NCBI GenBank assembly: GCA_017519965.1
Contig: JAFWRK010000046.1
Location: forward strand, 1 to 64,000
Direction of reading: 5' to 3'
DNA from: Bacilli bacterium
GTDB lineage: Bacteria; Bacillota_I; Bacilli_A; RF39; UBA660
DNA: 64,000 bases
The translations under genes and the position numbers were made by a program. This document shows, one piece after another, positions 1-9,206 of this stretch; within the stretch, counting starts at the first letter, position 1, and each line of letters begins with the position of its first letter. The notes under the pieces were generated by a model that had not been told where the DNA came from, did no database searches, and saw only the letters and a program-made list of their open reading frames with translations.

Positions 1-64
1 TACTTTGTCACTTTTATATATGTAATAGCAGCTTATTAAGTAAATTATTAATATTAATGTTATT

Positions 65-1534
65 TTAATTATATTTTTTATCATATATTAAGTCCTTTAA
101 TATATTTATTATTATTTCTATAAGTGATTTCTTATAAGTATTAGGTACTTCTATAACTATCGTTTTCTCATTATTTATAATTGGTTTCTTTTCTGGTATT
201 TTTATATCTTTTAACTCTAATGATATTGAATCATTTGTATTTACATTTAATTCTATTGGATCTACATATTTATACCCTTCTTTTGTATTAACCTGTTTTA
301 TGTAGTAATTTCCATATGGAAGAATAATATTTGCTATACCTTTTGAATCTGTTGTTATTGTATCTACTAATTCATTATTTGAATTGTAAATATCAAATGA
401 AATGTTTTCTTCATCTAATAATTCTTTTTCGTCTCCATAAGTTTTATGTATTGTTATATTTTGTTCTATAACTTTGTTTTTTATTTCTACTATTGCGTTT
501 GGATTATTATAATCAATTGTTATTTCATATTCAGAATCATTAATATTATATCCTTCTCCAGGTTTTGTTTCTTTGATTTTATATTTACCGAATGGTAAAT
601 TGTCTATACTGTATGTGCCTGTATCATCTAGTTTAATCTTTTTTATTATAGAATTACTATTGCTTATTTCTATTATAGTTCCTTCTATTTTTGCTTCTCC
701 TGTTGTTTTATTCGAATTGGTATTTTCATCTATCTTATTTATAGTTAGATTTGTTTTTTTAACATATATTTTTTTAGATGCTACTATATCTTCTAAATTT
801 CCTTGTGTTATTAAATTTTGACTATTTATTGATTCATATATTTTTATATCTTTATTATATTTATTACTTACTCTTGTTAAAACTATATTGTATGTTCCTT
901 CTTTTAAATCTTTAAGTATCAATTTATTACCTTCTATAGTTCCTATATTTGTATTATAATTACTTATTACAGAATTTAAATCATTTACTTCTATATAATT
1001 TTTTTCCTCTAGAGTTCTAGGTAATTCAGTTAAGTTTGGTCTAGTATAATGTTTGTTTACTAGATTCTTTAATTCGTTTATCTCATTTTGATAGATATCA
1101 ATTCTATTACCATTTAATCCATTTGTGAAATAAAATTTTCCTGTTGGATCTGCTGCTTGCCATATTAATAATTGAGTTATAGCATACCATTTTTTATCTT
1201 CATGTCCTGGATAGTTATATCCATAATAAGCATAGGCTTTTATCATTTGTATATTGATATCATTTAATGGTGGAGTTACTTCACTATAGTTAGAATTCTC
1301 ATTAAAGAATGCCTGGGGCTCTATACAATATACAAATTCATTTGTTTCTTTATCTCTAAAGAATCTTGCTTTTTGATAGTATATAGTTGATGGATCATTA
1401 CTCATTATCTTATTCATATATATATTATCTATATATTCTCCTTCATAGAATCCTTTTTCTTTTGCATATACATTGATGTTTATACTCATAATTATTGCAA
1501 TTAATGTTATTAAGAAATATATTTTATTTTTCAT
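65..1534 (-). CDS. Thioester-domain surface adhesin with CnaB/SpaA-like repeats
   Basis: Residues 1-24 form a signal peptide ending VYA. The next ~150 residues look like a thioester domain (TED): the YCIEP motif places Cys70 and the ITQLLIWQ motif places Gln121, the pair that forms an internal thioester in Gram-positive adhesins able to bond covalently to host ligands. Two CnaB/SpaA-like beta-sandwich repeats follow (about 260-355 and 358-445). The first has the E-x-x-P-x-x-GY signature (KETKPGEGY); the second has Gln in place of the Glu (KQVNTKEGY), so its isopeptide bond is doubtful. The C-terminus has VPNTY, a hydrophobic stretch and KK, resembling a degenerate sortase signal. A good ribosome site (GGAGG) precedes the ATG. 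Family call is confident; cell-wall anchoring is inferred. Confidence 0.8.
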   Translation of the reverse strand: MKNKIYFLITLIAIIMSININVYAKEKGFYEGEYIDNIYMNKIMSNDPSTIYYQKARFFRDKETNEFVYCIEPQAFFNENSNYSEVTPPLNDINIQMIKAYAYYGYNYPGHEDKKWYAITQLLIWQAADPTGKFYFTNGLNGNRIDIYQNEINELKNLVNKHYTRPNLTELPRTLEEKNYIEVNDLNSVISNYNTNIGTIEGNKLILKDLKEGTYNIVLTRVSNKYNKDIKIYESINSQNLITQGNLEDIVASKKIYVKKTNLTINKIDENTNSNKTTGEAKIEGTIIEISNSNSIIKKIKLDDTGTYSIDNLPFGKYKIKETKPGEGYNINDSEYEITIDYNNPNAIVEIKNKVIEQNITIHKTYGDEKELLDEENISFDIYNSNNELVDTITTDSKGIANIILPYGNYYIKQVNTKEGYKYVDPIELNVNTNDSISLELKDIKIPEKKPIINNEKTIVIEVPNTYKKSLIEIIINILKDLIYDKKYN

Positions 1535-1705
1535 TTAATGCCTCCTTTTTCTTAATGGTTACGATAATAGCATTTAGTTTTTTTATTGTAAAATCGTTCT
1601 TTTACAATAATTGAAGGTTTTATTAAATGATTTTTTTATTTCTTTTTAATGCTTGATTGATTTTTATGAATATTATGATATTAATTATCAAGTTTAATAG
1701 TTTTA

Positions 1706-1714
1706 TGATATAAT
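1706..1714 (+). promoter_or_regulatory. Extended -10 promoter of fhs
   Basis: The sequence TGATATAAT is a perfect TATAAT preceded by TGn. A weak -35 (TTATCA, 1685-1690) lies 18 bases upstream. Transcription would start near 1721, exactly at the GAGGTGA ribosome site, giving a 5' leader of only about 11 bases. Confidence 0.6.
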
Positions 1715-1731
1715 TTCACTGAGGTGATTAA

Positions 1732-3360
1732 ATGGAAGATATTGAAATCGCAAGAAATTATAAAAAAGAGGACATTAGGGATATTGCTAAGAAAGTTGGT
1801 CTTGTTGAATCTGATTTAGCTTTATATGGTGTTGATAAGTGTAAGATTTTAAAAGAAATAGATGGTGGATCTAGTAAATTAATATTAGTTACTGCTATTT
1901 CTCCTACTCCTTTGGGAGAAGGTAAAACAACAGTTTCAATTGGATTAGCTGATGCCTTAAGAGTCATAAAAAAGAAAAGCATTGCTGTATTAAGAGAACC
2001 TTCTATGGGACCTGTTTTTGGTATTAAAGGTGGCGCTACTGGTGGTGGATATAGTCAAGTAGTTCCTATGGAAGATATTAACCTTCATTTTACTGGAGAT
2101 TTTCATGCTATTACATCTGCAAATAATTTGTTATGTTCCGCTATAGATAATCACATTTACTTTGGTAATGAGCTTGATATTCAAACAGTTCGCTTTCATA
2201 GGTGTTTAGATTGTAATGATAGAGCATTAAGAGATGTTACTTTAAAAAGTAGTAAAGGCGATCGAGATGAAGTATTCTCTATTACTGCTGCTAGTGAAAT
2301 AATGGCATTGTTTTGTTTAGCTACTTCTTTAGATGATTTAAAAAGAAGATTAGGTAATATTATTATAGGTACTAATAGTAAAGATGAATTTATTTATGCT
2401 AAATCTTTAGGTATTGAAGGATCTATGGTTGCTCTTTTAAAAGATGCTTTTAAACCAAATTTAGTTCAAACTTTAGAGGGAACTCCTGCTATTATTCATG
2501 GTGGTCCTTTTGCTAATATTGCTCACGGATGTAATAGTATAGTTGCTACAAGGTTAGGATTAGGATTAGCAGATTATGTAGTTACTGAGGCTGGTTTTGG
2601 AGCAGATTTAGGTGCTGAAAAATTTTTAGATATTAAGTGTAGAAAAGCCAATTTAAAACCTAATGTTATTGTTTTAGTTGCAACTATAAAAGCTATGAAG
2701 TATCATGGTGGTGTTTCTAAGGATGATGTATTCTTAAAAAATGATGATGCACTAAAGAAAGGGCTTGAAAACTTAGATACACATATCGATAATCTTAAAC
2801 AATATGGAGTAGATGTTATTGTATGTTTGAATAAATTTACTACTGATACTGAAGATGAAATCAATATAGTTAGAGATTTCTGCAATAATAAAGGCGTTGA
2901 ATTTAGTTTATCAACAGCTTATGTTGATGGTGGTAAAGGAGCTGTTGATTTAGCAGAAAAAGTAGTTGATTTATGTAAAAAGAAGAGTAATTTCCATGTT
3001 TTATATGGTGATAATCTTTCTATTAAAGAAAAAATAGAATGTGTTGCTAAGAATATATATCATGCTGGTAACATAGAATATACTGATTTATCTTTAGATA
3101 AGATTAAGAAGATAGAAGAGTATGGTTATGGTAATTATCCTGTATGTATAGCTAAAACTCAATATTCATTCTCTGATGATCCTAAATTAGTTGGTGCTCC
3201 TAAAGATTTTACTATTACTGTAAAGAATGTTGAAATATTTAATGGAGCAGAAATAATAACTATCTATCTAGGTAGTATTATGACTATGCCAGGTTTATCT
3301 AAGAGACCAAGTTATGAGAAAATTGATGTTATTGATAATAACATAGTTGGACTATCATAA
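1732..3360 (+). CDS. fhs: Formate--tetrahydrofolate ligase
   Basis: This enzyme makes 10-formyltetrahydrofolate from formate, ATP and tetrahydrofolate, feeding purine and formyl-Met synthesis. At 542 aa it is near the family's usual ~555. The P-loop-like TPLGEGKTT motif is at about residues 63-71, and the conserved GGATGGGYSQV and ANNLL segments follow. GAGGTGA lies 4 bases before the ATG. It stands alone between its own extended -10 promoter and a strong bidirectional terminator, so it is probably monocistronic. Confidence 0.97.
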   Translation: MEDIEIARNYKKEDIRDIAKKVGLVESDLALYGVDKCKILKEIDGGSSKLILVTAISPTPLGEGKTTVSIGLADALRVIKKKSIAVLREPSMGPVFGIKGGATGGGYSQVVPMEDINLHFTGDFHAITSANNLLCSAIDNHIYFGNELDIQTVRFHRCLDCNDRALRDVTLKSSKGDRDEVFSITAASEIMALFCLATSLDDLKRRLGNIIIGTNSKDEFIYAKSLGIEGSMVALLKDAFKPNLVQTLEGTPAIIHGGPFANIAHGCNSIVATRLGLGLADYVVTEAGFGADLGAEKFLDIKCRKANLKPNVIVLVATIKAMKYHGGVSKDDVFLKNDDALKKGLENLDTHIDNLKQYGVDVIVCLNKFTTDTEDEINIVRDFCNNKGVEFSLSTAYVDGGKGAVDLAEKVVDLCKKKSNFHVLYGDNLSIKEKIECVAKNIYHAGNIEYTDLSLDKIKKIEEYGYGNYPVCIAKTQYSFSDDPKLVGAPKDFTITVKNVEIFNGAEIITIYLGSIMTMPGLSKRPSYEKIDVIDNNIVGLS

Positions 3361-3392
3361 AAAAAAGATCTAGAAATATCTAGATCTTTTTT
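3359..3392. terminator. Bidirectional terminator between fhs and the opposing surface-protein gene
   Basis: A 14-bp perfect stem (AAAAAAGATCTAGA and its complement) with a 3-4 base loop ends in a T-run on both strands. It overlaps the stop region of the minus-strand gene. Confidence 0.9.
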
Positions 3393-4125
3393 ATTGTTCG
3401 CTTTCAGTTGTTGGGTCAGGTGTAGGTGTTTCTGGTTGTTTTTGCTCTTCTTTAGGTTCCTCTTTAGTTTCAGTATCACTATTAGGTGTTATTATTACTG
3501 GACTTGTTTGTGGTTCATATACTTCAATTGTTGATGTATATAATTGATTATTATATGTTACTGAATATTGGTATGAACCTACAACATCAGTTTTTACTGA
3601 ACTTAAATCAAGTGTAATGTTATTAGCAATTTCTTCTGTCAATGTTTGATTTATATATGTATTTAAACTTGTTTCTAATTGAGAACCTTTTTTAATTTTT
3701 AATGCTTTTAGTGTTAATGCTAATTTAGGTAACTCTTTTTGTTTAATGGTAAATGTTCCATTATATTTTTTCTTTTTATATGTAACTGTATATGTATATG
3801 TTCCTGCTTCTTGGATATTAACTTTAGATGTATCTAACTTTAAAGCATTTATTATGTTTTGCTCTATTTTATCTGAATTTTCTAAATAATCTTTTATATT
3901 AACACTGATAGGATTGTTTATTTCTGATTCCATATCTTTTAATTTTATTTCGTTTGTTTTTGATTCTGCTACTTTACTTTGATGCACACTTAAAGAATAT
4001 GTACGTTGAACTACTGTTGTTTCGTGTTTAGTCATTGCTATACCACTACCTATTAGTAGCAAACCCCAACATGCTAAAGTTAATGAGATTATTCTTAGTT
4101 TTTTGTTTTTTCTTTTGTAATCCAT
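3391..4125 (-). CDS. Membrane-anchored protein with two Ig-like repeats
   Basis: I do not recognise a named family. A basic N-terminus (MDYKRKNKKLR) precedes one membrane helix at about residues 12-31, with no clear cleavage site, so it is probably a signal anchor. Two repeats of about 75 residues end with the same pattern, G-x-Y-x-Y-x-V-T-Y (GTYTYTVTY, GSYQYSVTY), typical of bacterial Ig-like beta-sandwich domains. The last ~30 residues are a Pro/Glu/Thr-rich tail without an LPXTG signal. It is a single gene convergent with fhs. An extracytoplasmic structural or binding role is inferred only from topology. Confidence 0.7.
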   Translation of the reverse strand: MDYKRKNKKLRIISLTLACWGLLLIGSGIAMTKHETTVVQRTYSLSVHQSKVAESKTNEIKLKDMESEINNPISVNIKDYLENSDKIEQNIINALKLDTSKVNIQEAGTYTYTVTYKKKKYNGTFTIKQKELPKLALTLKALKIKKGSQLETSLNTYINQTLTEEIANNITLDLSSVKTDVVGSYQYSVTYNNQLYTSTIEVYEPQTSPVIITPNSDTETKEEPKEEQKQPETPTPDPTTESEQ

Positions 4126-4205
4126 ATAATCTTTTAGCTCCTATTCTACTCTAATCAAATTATATTATAATTTTTAAGTCTATTCAAGTAGAAATTTTTA
4201 GATTA

Positions 4206-4234
4206 TTGATGATTTTAGTCTTTTGTGATATTAT
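4206..4234 (+). promoter_or_regulatory. Promoter of the nfeD-SPFH operon
   Basis: TTGATG, a 17-base spacer, and TATTAT preceded by TG form an extended -10 promoter. Initiation near 4241 places the ATG at 4235 upstream of the transcript, which is why a later start is chosen for nfeD. Confidence 0.6.
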
Positions 4235-4255
4235 ATGGCTAAAGAGGTGATAAAG

Positions 4256-4675
4256 GTGTCAATGGTATGGGGACTATTATTTCTATTATTTGTTTTTATT
4301 GAAATAATAACTGTTAATCTCGTTACTATATGGTTTGCTTGTGGAGCTTTAATATCGTTATTTGTTTCTATGTTTACTGATTCTATTGTTATACAAGTTA
4401 TCTCATTTATAGTTGTTAGTATTATCAGCTTATTGTTAACTAAGCCAATAGTTAAGAAATTAAAAGCAAATAAGTTTGAACCTACAAATTCTGATAGGTT
4501 TATTGGTAAAAAAGGAGATGTAGTTAAAAGAATTACACCGAAAGAAAGAGGAGAGGTTAAGGTTTTAGGAACTATTTGGACTGCAATAAGTGATGAAAAA
4601 CTAGAAGTTGGAGATCCAATTATTGTAGAAAAGATAGATGGAGTTAAACTAATTGTTAAGAAGGAGGAAAAATAA
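4256..4675 (+). CDS. NfeD-family membrane protein
   Basis: Two or three N-terminal membrane helices (about residues 2-70) are followed by an OB-fold-like soluble domain with the G-x-x-G-x-V motif typical of NfeD (about 85-135). NfeD proteins work with SPFH/stomatin proteins in membrane microdomains, and such a gene follows directly at 4676. The start is set at GTG 4256 because GAGGTGA (4244-4250) is correctly spaced from it and the in-frame ATG at 4235 falls inside the promoter; ATG 4262 is also possible. Confidence 0.85.
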   Translation: MSMVWGLLFLLFVFIEIITVNLVTIWFACGALISLFVSMFTDSIVIQVISFIVVSIISLLLTKPIVKKLKANKFEPTNSDRFIGKKGDVVKRITPKERGEVKVLGTIWTAISDEKLEVGDPIIVEKIDGVKLIVKKEEK

Positions 4676-5563
4676 ATGACTTTAGGTTTAATTATTATTA
4701 TTGTTATTATTGTTATATTTGTATCAGGAGTTAAGATTGTTCCACAATCAAAAGCTTATGTTGTTGAAAGATTAGGTGCATATCATAGAACTATGCAAAC
4801 TGGATTAAATTATGTTATTCCATTTTTTGAAAGAATCGCTAATGTTGTTAGTTTAAAAGAAATTGTTAAGGACTTTGCTCCTCAACCTGTTATTACTAAA
4901 GATAATGTTACTATGCAAATTGATACTGTTGTATATTTTCAAATTACTGATTCTAAGTTATATACTTATGGTGTAGAAAATCCTGTAAGTGCTATTGAGA
5001 ACTTAACTGCTACTACACTTCGTAATATTATCGGTGAACTAGAACTTGATGAAACTTTAACTAGTAGAGATGTTATTAATACTAAGATGAGATCTATCTT
5101 AGATGAAGCTACTGATCCATGGGGAATTAAAGTTAATCGTGTAGAGGTTAAAAATATTTTACCTCCTAGAGATATTCAAGAAGCTATGGAAAAACAAATG
5201 AGAGCTGAACGTGAAAGACGTGAAGCTATTCTAAGAGCAGAAGGAGAAAAGAAAGCTGCTATTCTTACTGCTGAAGGTGAAAAAGAAAGTACAATTTTAA
5301 GAGCTGATGCTAAAAGAGAAGCTAAAATTCGTGAAGCTGAAGGTGAAGCTGAAGCTATTGTTAAAATCCAAGAAGCTAATGCTCAAGGTTTAAAATTATT
5401 AAAAGAAGCTAAAATGGATGAAGCAGTATTAAAATTAAAGAGTTATGAAGCTTTAGTAAATGTTGCTAATGGACAATCTACTAAGATTATAGTTCCAAGT
5501 GAATTACAGAGCTTAGCTACTATTGGTACTGTTTTAAAAGAAACTACAAATAAAGATAAATAA
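4676..5563 (+). CDS. SPFH/band-7 (stomatin-like) membrane protein
   Basis: An N-terminal hydrophobic segment (3-20) precedes a complete SPFH domain with the motifs IVPQSKAYVVERLG, GLNYVIPFFE and TRDVINTKM. A long Ala/Glu/Lys-rich helix follows (about residues 170-260) with repeated EGE and EAE heptads. The length of 295 aa fits the QmcA/stomatin subgroup rather than the much longer flotillins. It starts one base after the NfeD stop, so the two are co-transcribed and probably form one complex. The family role is organisation of membrane microdomains or protease scaffolding; the substrate is unknown. Confidence 0.93.
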   Translation: MTLGLIIIIVIIVIFVSGVKIVPQSKAYVVERLGAYHRTMQTGLNYVIPFFERIANVVSLKEIVKDFAPQPVITKDNVTMQIDTVVYFQITDSKLYTYGVENPVSAIENLTATTLRNIIGELELDETLTSRDVINTKMRSILDEATDPWGIKVNRVEVKNILPPRDIQEAMEKQMRAERERREAILRAEGEKKAAILTAEGEKESTILRADAKREAKIREAEGEAEAIVKIQEANAQGLKLLKEAKMDEAVLKLKSYEALVNVANGQSTKIIVPSELQSLATIGTVLKETTNKDK

Positions 5564-5590
5564 AAAAAGCATCACAATTGTGATGCTTTT
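5562..5590. terminator. Bidirectional terminator
   Basis: The perfect palindrome GCATCACAATTGTGATGC is flanked by A-run and T-run. It ends the SPFH operon and overlaps the stop of the minus-strand DUF1294 gene. Confidence 0.9.
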
Positions 5591-5834
5591 ATATTATTAA
5601 GATAATGTGAATTATTAAAGAAGTAATATTTATGATGATAAATTTTACTTTTTTTGTTTTGTGGTGAAATAAACACATACTAATTAAGGCTCCTATAAAT
5701 CCACCTAATATAGATAATAATAGAAGTATTTTTTCACTTATTCTATATAGTTTTTTTATGGCTAAATATTTATCTAGCCCATATATAATGAATGTAATAG
5801 TATTTATTATTATATAATAATTAATTGTTTGCAT
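5589..5834 (-). CDS. DUF1294-family small membrane protein
   Basis: This 81-aa protein has three hydrophobic segments and the DUF1294 pattern: D-K near residue 21 (YGLDKYLA), RISE near 32, a GG-x-x-G turn, then HHKTKK-x-x-F. The function of DUF1294 is not known. It overlaps the 3' end of ytqA by 14 bases, with AAGGA just before its ATG, so translation is probably coupled. Confidence 0.8.
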   Translation of the reverse strand: MQTINYYIIINTITFIIYGLDKYLAIKKLYRISEKILLLLSILGGFIGALISMCLFHHKTKKVKFIIINITSLIIHIILII

Positions 5835-6759
5835 ATATTCCTTGATATGTATCTCTTTTTACCATTTCTTTATCTATATCATTTAATACGCAGAATTTCT
5901 TTACTAGCCATGTTGGCTCTATTAAATCTTCTATTTTAGGATCTCCTGTTATTCTATGTATTACTATTTCATCCCTTAATAATTCTAATTGACTTATTAC
6001 AATATCTATATATTCTTCTTTTGTAAGTATATGAAATTTCTTTTCTTTATACATTAGTTCTAATGGAGTGTCTTTACATACACTTAGCATATGTATTTTT
6101 ATTCCTTGAATATCTAGCTTATTTAAATATCTAACAGTATTTAACATATCTTCTTTTGTTTCATATGGTAGTCCATTTATAATATGAACAACAACATCTA
6201 TATTTCTATTTCTTAGTTCTTTTACCATATTTTCAAAACATTCTAGTGAATGGCATCTATTTATTAGTTTTGTTGTTTCTTCTTTTATTGTTTGTAGTCC
6301 TAATTCTATTGTTACATCTGTTCTTTTATTTAACTCTTCTAAATATTCAAGACAATCATCTGATATTGCATCTGGTCTTGTTGCTATATTAATACCTACT
6401 ACATTGTCTTGTTTTAATGCTTTTTCATATAGTTCCTTTAATCTTTCTACTTTGGCATAGGTATTTGTTCTAGCTTGAAAATAAGCTATATATTTTGCTT
6501 TAGGCCATTTTTTATGCATAGTTTCTTTTACTTTATTGAATTGCTGTTCTATATCGTCTTTTATGTTTCCTGCAAATTCGCCACTACCTGTTTTAGAACA
6601 ATAAATACATCCACCATATCCTACTGTTCCATCTATATTCGGACATGTGAATCCACCATTTAAACTCACTTTAAAAATTTTTGAATTATATTTTTGCTTA
6701 TAGTGATAATCTAAAGTATGATATCTTTTATTAGTATTTGAGTATTTAAATTTGTTCAT
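5821..6759 (-). CDS. ytqA: Radical SAM protein, YtqA (TIGR01212) family
   Basis: The 312-aa protein has the radical SAM cluster region near residues 38-56: CPNIDG then GGCIYC, with Cys spaced as in the YtqA family rather than plain CxxxCxxC. ELGLQT and GLPYET motifs mark the later barrel strands. The reaction is not established for this family; a role in modifying tRNA or a small molecule is possible. It lies between DUF1294 and the patatin gene, with 2 bases to the latter. In Bacillus ytqA lies in the same general chromosomal region as leuS, consistent with conserved neighbourhood. Confidence 0.9.
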   Translation of the reverse strand: MNKFKYSNTNKRYHTLDYHYKQKYNSKIFKVSLNGGFTCPNIDGTVGYGGCIYCSKTGSGEFAGNIKDDIEQQFNKVKETMHKKWPKAKYIAYFQARTNTYAKVERLKELYEKALKQDNVVGINIATRPDAISDDCLEYLEELNKRTDVTIELGLQTIKEETTKLINRCHSLECFENMVKELRNRNIDVVVHIINGLPYETKEDMLNTVRYLNKLDIQGIKIHMLSVCKDTPLELMYKEKKFHILTKEEYIDIVISQLELLRDEIVIHRITGDPKIEDLIEPTWLVKKFCVLNDIDKEMVKRDTYQGIYANN

Positions 6760-6761
6760 AA

Positions 6762-7922
6762 TTACTCCATAACTGAATAGATATAGATTGCTCTTAATAA
6801 GTCAAATGGTCTTATGATTGCTTCTTTTTTTATGGTTCTATATTCTTCTTCTTGTAGTAATCTATAAAAGTATAGAATACTATCATCTTTTTCTTTTCTT
6901 AGATCTTTTACAACTTTTTTAATTAATTCTTTATTAAAACTATAACATGTATATATTTTAGTATCATCAATATTATATTTATATCCTATATCTTCGATTA
7001 CAAGATTAACTAATTCTCTTTTCAATTTTTCTTTTGTTTCTATTTTTATTAATCTATTAAATTTTTCAACTTGTTCTTTAGTATCGAAAATTCTATATAG
7101 TATTTTTTTATAATTATCTAAGTATAATTCTTCAAATTTTTTTATTTCATTTAGTTTAAATGTATATTTATTACCTTCTAATTTATTGAATACTTTTAAT
7201 GTATCATTATATCCATACTTCATGTTTTTTCTAGATGCATCTTTATCAAATAATAGGAAGTTACTTAATTGATTATTTGGTTTAATAGTAATAGTCTTTA
7301 TCTTTTTCTTAGGTCTTTTCTTTAATCCTATAGATGATAAATCTACTACTATAGCTTCATCTGCTCCCATGCTGATTGCTAGATTAATTGGTATATTATC
7401 GTAATATCCACCATCAATGTAGTCATTACCTTCAATATTCATTTTCTTAAATGCTGGAAAACATGAAGCTGAAGCTAATACGTAATCACTAATTAAATCT
7501 TTTGGAATATCTTTTTTTTCTAATTGAATTGGTTTCATAGTACTTAAGTTAAATGTTACTAATCCATAATTAATCTTTGATTTATAAAATCTATTTATAT
7601 TAATATTTTTCTTTATTAATTCATGTAGTTCATTAACTTCTGTTCCGCCATCTGATATAAAGTTTTTAGCAAATGTTTTATATAAAGTTTTAATTTCATT
7701 ACTATTTGTAAATTCATCTCCAAAGATATTTTTATAACTTAGTTTTTTCCAAATGCTTAATGCTTTAAAGTATGAATTTTGTGTTATTAGTACTCCATTT
7801 ATAGCTCCTGAAGATGTTCCTGTTACTATATCAAATTTAATATGTAGTTTTTTTAGGGCTTTCCATACTCCTATTTGATATGATCCTTTGGATCCTCCTC
7901 CTGATAGAATTAAAGCTTTCAT
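6762..7922 (-). CDS. Patatin-like phospholipase
   Basis: All patatin active-site elements are visible: the oxyanion glycine loop SGGGSKGSYQIG (residues 7-18), nucleophile Ser37 in G-T-S-S-G, and the catalytic Asp in DGG near residue 171. No signal peptide is present, so a cytoplasmic acyl hydrolase is likely. The C-terminal ~190 residues are Lys-rich, less conserved and of unknown function. It is first in a three-gene minus-strand operon with ytqA and DUF1294. Upstream on the minus strand is an extended -10 (TGATACAAT) and GAGGTG. Confidence 0.9.
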   Translation of the reverse strand: MKALILSGGGSKGSYQIGVWKALKKLHIKFDIVTGTSSGAINGVLITQNSYFKALSIWKKLSYKNIFGDEFTNSNEIKTLYKTFAKNFISDGGTEVNELHELIKKNININRFYKSKINYGLVTFNLSTMKPIQLEKKDIPKDLISDYVLASASCFPAFKKMNIEGNDYIDGGYYDNIPINLAISMGADEAIVVDLSSIGLKKRPKKKIKTITIKPNNQLSNFLLFDKDASRKNMKYGYNDTLKVFNKLEGNKYTFKLNEIKKFEELYLDNYKKILYRIFDTKEQVEKFNRLIKIETKEKLKRELVNLVIEDIGYKYNIDDTKIYTCYSFNKELIKKVVKDLRKEKDDSILYFYRLLQEEEYRTIKKEAIIRPFDLLRAIYIYSVME

Positions 7923-7990
7923 ATCAACACCTCACTTAATACAAATCGACTAAATTGTATCATAAAAACGCTTTATAATCAATAAATGTA

Positions 7991-7999
7991 TGGTATACT
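7991..7999 (+). promoter_or_regulatory. Extended -10 promoter of the VanY-type peptidase
   Basis: TGGTATACT lies 21 bases upstream of the ATG at 8021, with the TAGGTGA ribosome site just after the predicted transcription start. Confidence 0.5.
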
Positions 8000-8020
8000 C
8001 TATATAGTAGGTGAAGTATA

Positions 8021-9148
8021 ATGACTAAGGTAAAAAAGTTAAAAATTAAGTCATCTGTTATAAAAATATTTAAATATATTGGAATAATATTTTGTATATT
8101 ACTTATTCTTTTTCTTTTTTATAGACATGAAATTAATGTCATTTCTAAGATTGGATATAGTGAAGATTCTAGTAATTATATATTATTTCATAATTTAAAA
8201 AAATATATTCAAAGTGTTGGAGAAAATAAAACATTAAATGCTGCTTTTAGTAGTGAGTATTATAATCCTGATTATTTAGAAAAATATAGAGATATAAAAT
8301 ATGTTGATCAAGAACACTTAATAAAAAATATTAATTTATTAATTGAGAAAGGTTATTCTATATCTAATATTAATATGATATTAGCTCATGGTAATGATGA
8401 TGATGTATGTTCATTTGCTAAAAGGGATAAAGTAAAATATCTAGAAGAATTTTATAGTGTTTCTTATGCTAAATTAAGAAATTATGATAGATATATAGCT
8501 TATTCTGATGAAACTGGAGAAGATGATGAGGAAACTGTTTTAATAGTTAATCTTGATTTGGATAAAGAAGATTATACTGATTATACTGATATTACTGAAT
8601 TTAGTTATGATATGTTAGTTAATAAACATAGAAAATTATCAGAAGATTTTGTTCCTAATGATTTAGTTGAGATTGAAAAGCCTTATTCTTCTTCTAATGA
8701 ATTATATACTAATAAAGTTGTTTTAAATGCTTTTATTGAAATGTATAATGCTGCTAAAAATGATGGATATGGAATCATAATAAATTCTGCATATAGAAGC
8801 TATGAAGATCAAGTTGAATTATGCGATACCTATTCTAGGTTATATGGAGAAGATTATGTTAAAAGATATGTTGCAGCTCCAGGTTTTTCTGAACATCAAA
8901 CTGGTTTAGGATTAGATATTGGAAGTACTTCTGTTAGTATATTTGCTAATTCTAAAGAGTATGTTTGGATGCAAGATAATGCTTATAAGTATGGATTTAT
9001 TATGAGATATCCTAAGAAATATATTCCTTATACTGGTATTAATAATGAGCCATGGCATTATAGATATGTTGGTGTAAAAATAGCTACTTATATGCATGAA
9101 AATAGTATGTCTTTTGAAGAATACTATGCTACTTTTTTAGATGATTAA
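8021..9148 (+). CDS. D-alanyl-D-alanine carboxypeptidase, VanY/DacB family (M15B)
   Basis: A basic N-terminus and one membrane helix (about residues 17-40) anchor an extracellular peptidase. The zinc site is complete: SEHQTGLGLDIG (S-x-H-x-x-G-x-x-x-D) and EPWHYRYVG (E-x-x-H) near the C-terminus. NSAYRSYEDQ is the usual strand before it. The ~160 residues between helix and catalytic domain are an acidic extracellular extension typical of Firmicute VanY proteins. It trims the terminal D-Ala from wall pentapeptides. It appears monocistronic. Confidence 0.92.
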   Translation: MTKVKKLKIKSSVIKIFKYIGIIFCILLILFLFYRHEINVISKIGYSEDSSNYILFHNLKKYIQSVGENKTLNAAFSSEYYNPDYLEKYRDIKYVDQEHLIKNINLLIEKGYSISNINMILAHGNDDDVCSFAKRDKVKYLEEFYSVSYAKLRNYDRYIAYSDETGEDDEETVLIVNLDLDKEDYTDYTDITEFSYDMLVNKHRKLSEDFVPNDLVEIEKPYSSSNELYTNKVVLNAFIEMYNAAKNDGYGIIINSAYRSYEDQVELCDTYSRLYGEDYVKRYVAAPGFSEHQTGLGLDIGSTSVSIFANSKEYVWMQDNAYKYGFIMRYPKKYIPYTGINNEPWHYRYVGVKIATYMHENSMSFEEYYATFLDD

Positions 9149-9151
9149 TTG

Positions 9152-9180
9152 TTGGAATAAGTATTTATTTATGTTATTAT
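9152..9180 (+). promoter_or_regulatory. Promoter of the GH31 gene
   Basis: TTGGAA, a 17-base spacer and TATTAT with TG one base upstream (TGtTATTAT). The AGAGGGTG ribosome site begins about 12 bases after the -10 box. Confidence 0.6.
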
Positions 9181-9206
9181 ATTTATAAGAATAAGAGGGT
9201 GTTTAT

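Noticed and set aside
573..821. Plus-strand ORF inside the thioester protein gene
   Set aside because: It is a mirror of the minus-strand coding sequence, lacks a ribosome site and resembles no protein; the same holds for the many other short antisense ORFs, such as those at 1758-1982, 30926-31156, 39357-39704 and 59241-59507.
3359..3392. Long inverted repeats as insertion-sequence ends or attachment sites
   Set aside because: This and the other perfect hairpins lie at gene ends with T-runs and are ordinary terminators; no transposase or integrase is present.
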